Below the pieces are notes generated by a model that did no database searches, was not told where the DNA came from, and worked only from the letters and a program-made list of their open reading frames with translations. From the NCBI GenBank assembly GCA_963791945.1, contig CAWBUD010000004.1, forward strand, positions 472,321 to 536,320: a stretch of DNA of 64,000 nt. The letters run 5' to 3'. Below, in pieces: positions 62,264 through 64,000 of this stretch; position 1 is the stretch's first letter; each line of letters starts with the position of its first letter. Both the position numbers and the translations under genes were made by a program. Source of the DNA: PALSA-1003 sp963791945. Lineage in GTDB: Bacteria; Pseudomonadota; Gammaproteobacteria; Burkholderiales; Casimicrobiaceae.

Positions 62264-62710
62264 ATGGACTGCGTGAAAGGCATGACTCTTCGCAAGACCT
62301 TGAGCATCGGCGTACTGATAGGCGGAACCGCCCTGGGTGGAAACGTATTTGCTTACCCACCACAAGGCGCTTCCGGCCCCGGCTACGGCATGGGACCCGG
62401 CATGATGGGCTCCGGCGGAATGGGGCACGGCATGATGGGTGGTTATGGTCTTCCGCGACAGGAAAGCAATGTCCGCGCGCTGCAGCCGGGCAAACTTGAT
62501 CTGAATTCGCGCGCGGGCCAACTCTTCTCATCTACATGCTCGCGATGTCACGCGTTGCCGGACCCACGGCAGCACACGGCCGATCAATGGCCAGGGGTGA
62601 TTGCGCGGATGGAACAGAACATGCGGTCGTCGCGTTTATCGGTTCCGGACGATAACCAGATCCGGCAGATCCAAGCCTTTCTGGAGCAACACGCATCCTC
62701 CAACAAATAA
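62264..62710 (+). CDS. small exported c-type cytochrome with Met-rich N-terminus
   Basis: A 148-residue protein from ATG 62264 after AGGAGGAGAA. Signal peptide (LSIGVLIGGTALGGNVFAYP), then GMGPGMMGSGGMGHGMMGGY, the same Met/Gly motif as in the two upstream proteins, then one haem c site CSRCH (near residue 93) with LPDPRQHTADQWPGVIARME and a C-terminal helix (QIRQIQAFLEQHA). It is a class-I-like monohaem cytochrome. It probably transfers electrons in the periplasm, perhaps in metal oxidation; that part is inference. Confidence 0.8.
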   Translation: MDCVKGMTLRKTLSIGVLIGGTALGGNVFAYPPQGASGPGYGMGPGMMGSGGMGHGMMGGYGLPRQESNVRALQPGKLDLNSRAGQLFSSTCSRCHALPDPRQHTADQWPGVIARMEQNMRSSRLSVPDDNQIRQIQAFLEQHASSNK

Positions 62711-62775
62711 CGTGCGTGAGTCACGTCCGTCGATGGCGACCTCGCAGCCCATTACCTGGACGAACGGATTAACGC

Positions 62776-62975
62776 GATGTTGAGCGGGGTAATGCTGCTT
62801 TGGTTTTGCTGACGGCGATGGCGCTCGGATTCGTCGCGGTCGACTTACGCTCGATGCCGGTACCGCCCGTAATGAAATGGGGATTCGTTCTTCTGACTGC
62901 CTACACCGGACCCATTGGCGCATTCCTGTACGTCTTGGGATGCCGTGAGCCGCTTCCTCGATGGCGACTGGATCA
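62776..62975 (+). pseudogene. DUF4396 membrane protein, broken
   Basis: The N-terminus MLSGVMLLWF runs into TGA after TTTTGC. One base over, the frame reads LTAMALGFVAVDLRSMPV, PPVMKWGFVLLTAYTGPIGA and FLYVLGCREPLP, the first half of DUF4396, which is common in copper clusters. After about 62,960 the expected GSTIHC/AGDATGI part is absent. A frameshift and a deletion or rearrangement both affect it. Confidence 0.6.
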
Positions 62976-63117
62976 GCTCGGGTCGCGCCGCGCCTTACGG
63001 CAATGGAAGCCAGCCGCGGCGGCCGGTAGCGCTGGCGGTCACACACGGCGATGCTTGTCCTTAGGATCGAGTGTCGACTCCCACCCTCGCCACCCGTTGC
63101 AGAAAGCGGAGAACGCA

Positions 63118-64000
63118 ATGATTGAAACGACATCCAACCAATCGATCCGCAAAGATCACAGCGCAGATCAGCACTCCAGAAGCGGTTGCTCTGGCGAATC
63201 GACAGACCACCCAACGCTGGTCGCCGAAATGCCGGCGCAGGCGCTGACTGATCCTGTGTGCGGAATGACCGTGACGGTCGATTCATCGCATGTGCTGCAG
63301 GATGAGGGCAAGCCGGTTGACTCTGCAGCTCGGGGTGTAAGGCCAAGTTCGCGGCTAATCCTGCGAAGTATCAGGTGGCCCGCCCAGACTCGCATGCACC
63401 AACACCGCCCGCTACGGAGCGAACGGTCGACAGTGCGATCTACACCTGTCCGATGCACCCGCAGATTCGCCACCGGGGACCGGGCAATTGCCCTATCTGC
63501 GGAATGACATTCGAGCCGGTCACTGCGATAGCAGCCGTCGGTCCGAACCTGCGAACTCGCGGAAATGACCCGGAGGTTCTGGGTCGGGTTGATTCTGACG
63601 TTGCCGGTCTTCATCCTGGAAATGGGTGGCCACATCCCCGGTCTTGGCCTGCACGACCTTGTCCCGCCGCGCATCTCCACCTGGATTCAATTTGCTCTTT
63701 CCACGCCGGTCGTTCTGTGGGCAGGGTGGCCATTCTTCGAACGCGCCTGGGCATCGGTCGTGCATCGCAGTCTGAACATGTTCACCTTGATCGCCCTCGG
63801 GACAGGTGCTGCCTACCTCTACAGCCTCTTCGCGACCTTTGCGCCGGGAATGTTCCCTGCCGGGTTCCGCGGGATGGGCGGCGAGGTCTCCGTTTACTTC
63901 GAAGCCGCTGCCGTAATCACCGTTCTCGTACTCCTGGGCCAGGTGCTGGAGTCGCGCGCCCGCGAGCAGACCGGCGGTGCAATCCGCGCGCTGCTCAAAT
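63118..64000 (+). pseudogene. copA: copper-translocating P-type ATPase, frameshifted and cut by window edge
   Basis: Starts ATG 63118 behind GCGGAGAACGCA. A YHS-type site (ALTDPVCGMTVTV) is followed by a missing base near 63,320. The next frame reads CKAKFAANPAKYQ, then the heavy-metal-binding segment YTCPMHPQIRHRGPGNCPIC. An extra base near 63,550 follows, then MTRRFWVGLILTLPVFILEM, the first transmembrane helices, HRSLNMFTLIALGTGAAYLY and EAAAVITVLVLLGQVLESRA. These mark a CopA/CopB-type Cu exporter. The phosphorylation site lies beyond the window. Two shifts break it unless they are sequencing errors. Confidence 0.72.

Noticed and set aside
49897..64000. Right-hand att site of the second island within the window
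   Set aside because: No further copy of the tRNA-Ser(GGA) 3' end was found by reading; the island end remains unknown.

Overview
The window is GC-rich bacterial chromosome. It most likely comes from a betaproteobacterium of the Burkholderiales/Rhodocyclales type. Support for this is the DUF3305-DUF3306-polyferredoxin-TorD-Tat peptide-formate dehydrogenase gene order, a PEP-CTERM tail, and Sec/Tat proteins with Gram-negative outer-membrane lipoprotein signals. This assignment is inference from gene content, not a database match.

Layout. Bases 1-9.9 kb hold a respiratory formate dehydrogenase operon (Tat-exported molybdo/tungsto alpha subunit with a cysteine ligand, FeS beta subunit, cytochrome b gamma subunit, dedicated chaperones). 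It is divergent from moaA, which makes the cofactor the enzyme needs. Bases 9.9-16.6 kb hold a phospholipase D/cardiolipin synthase-like lipoprotein, a Sel1-repeat protein, an inorganic pyrophosphatase and small hypotheticals. Bases 14.8-23.4 kb are a decayed zone: an IS30 element, an IS3 remnant, truncated ends of an M13 peptidase, a PEP-CTERM protein and a molybdopterin oxidoreductase, several dispersed non-coding repeats and two very small genes.

Bases 23,452-47,056 form a 23.6-kb integrated island in a tRNA-Ser(CGA) gene. A 40-bp copy of the 5' half of the tRNA lies at the left end and an intact tRNA at the right end. A tyrosine integrase sits just inside the left end, and copies of an 11-bp motif lie at both ends. 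The cargo is a polymorphic-toxin locus. It has a secreted protein, an Ig-like/cyclase-fold protein and a 2,438-residue Sec-exported transglutaminase-like/Rhs protein with its own variable tail and a putative immunity gene. Behind it come two further, degraded Rhs modules (each a partial core, a different tail and a small neighbour gene) and a fourth core scrap. Two different IS256-family elements and one IS5-family element have inserted here.

Bases 47.1-49.9 kb are ordinary chromosome (aldehyde dehydrogenase, AI-2E-type permease, tRNA-Ser(GGA)). A second integrase overlaps the 3' end of tRNA-Ser(GGA) and starts another island. It carries an excisionase-like gene, a YqaJ-type recombinase, an hsdR remnant split by an IS3 element, and an M48/YgjP-type metallopeptidase; its far end is not visible. 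Bases 55.9-58.7 kb carry a methyltransferase, a secreted hypothetical and more dispersed repeats. From 58.9 kb to the end lies a metal (probably copper) stress cluster: Met/Gly-rich periplasmic proteins, an LTxxQ (Spy/CpxP-like) protein, a small cytochrome c and a copper P-type ATPase. Several of these genes are frameshifted. Single-base frameshifts are unusually common from about 52 kb onward, so sequence error must be excluded before calling all of them pseudogenes.
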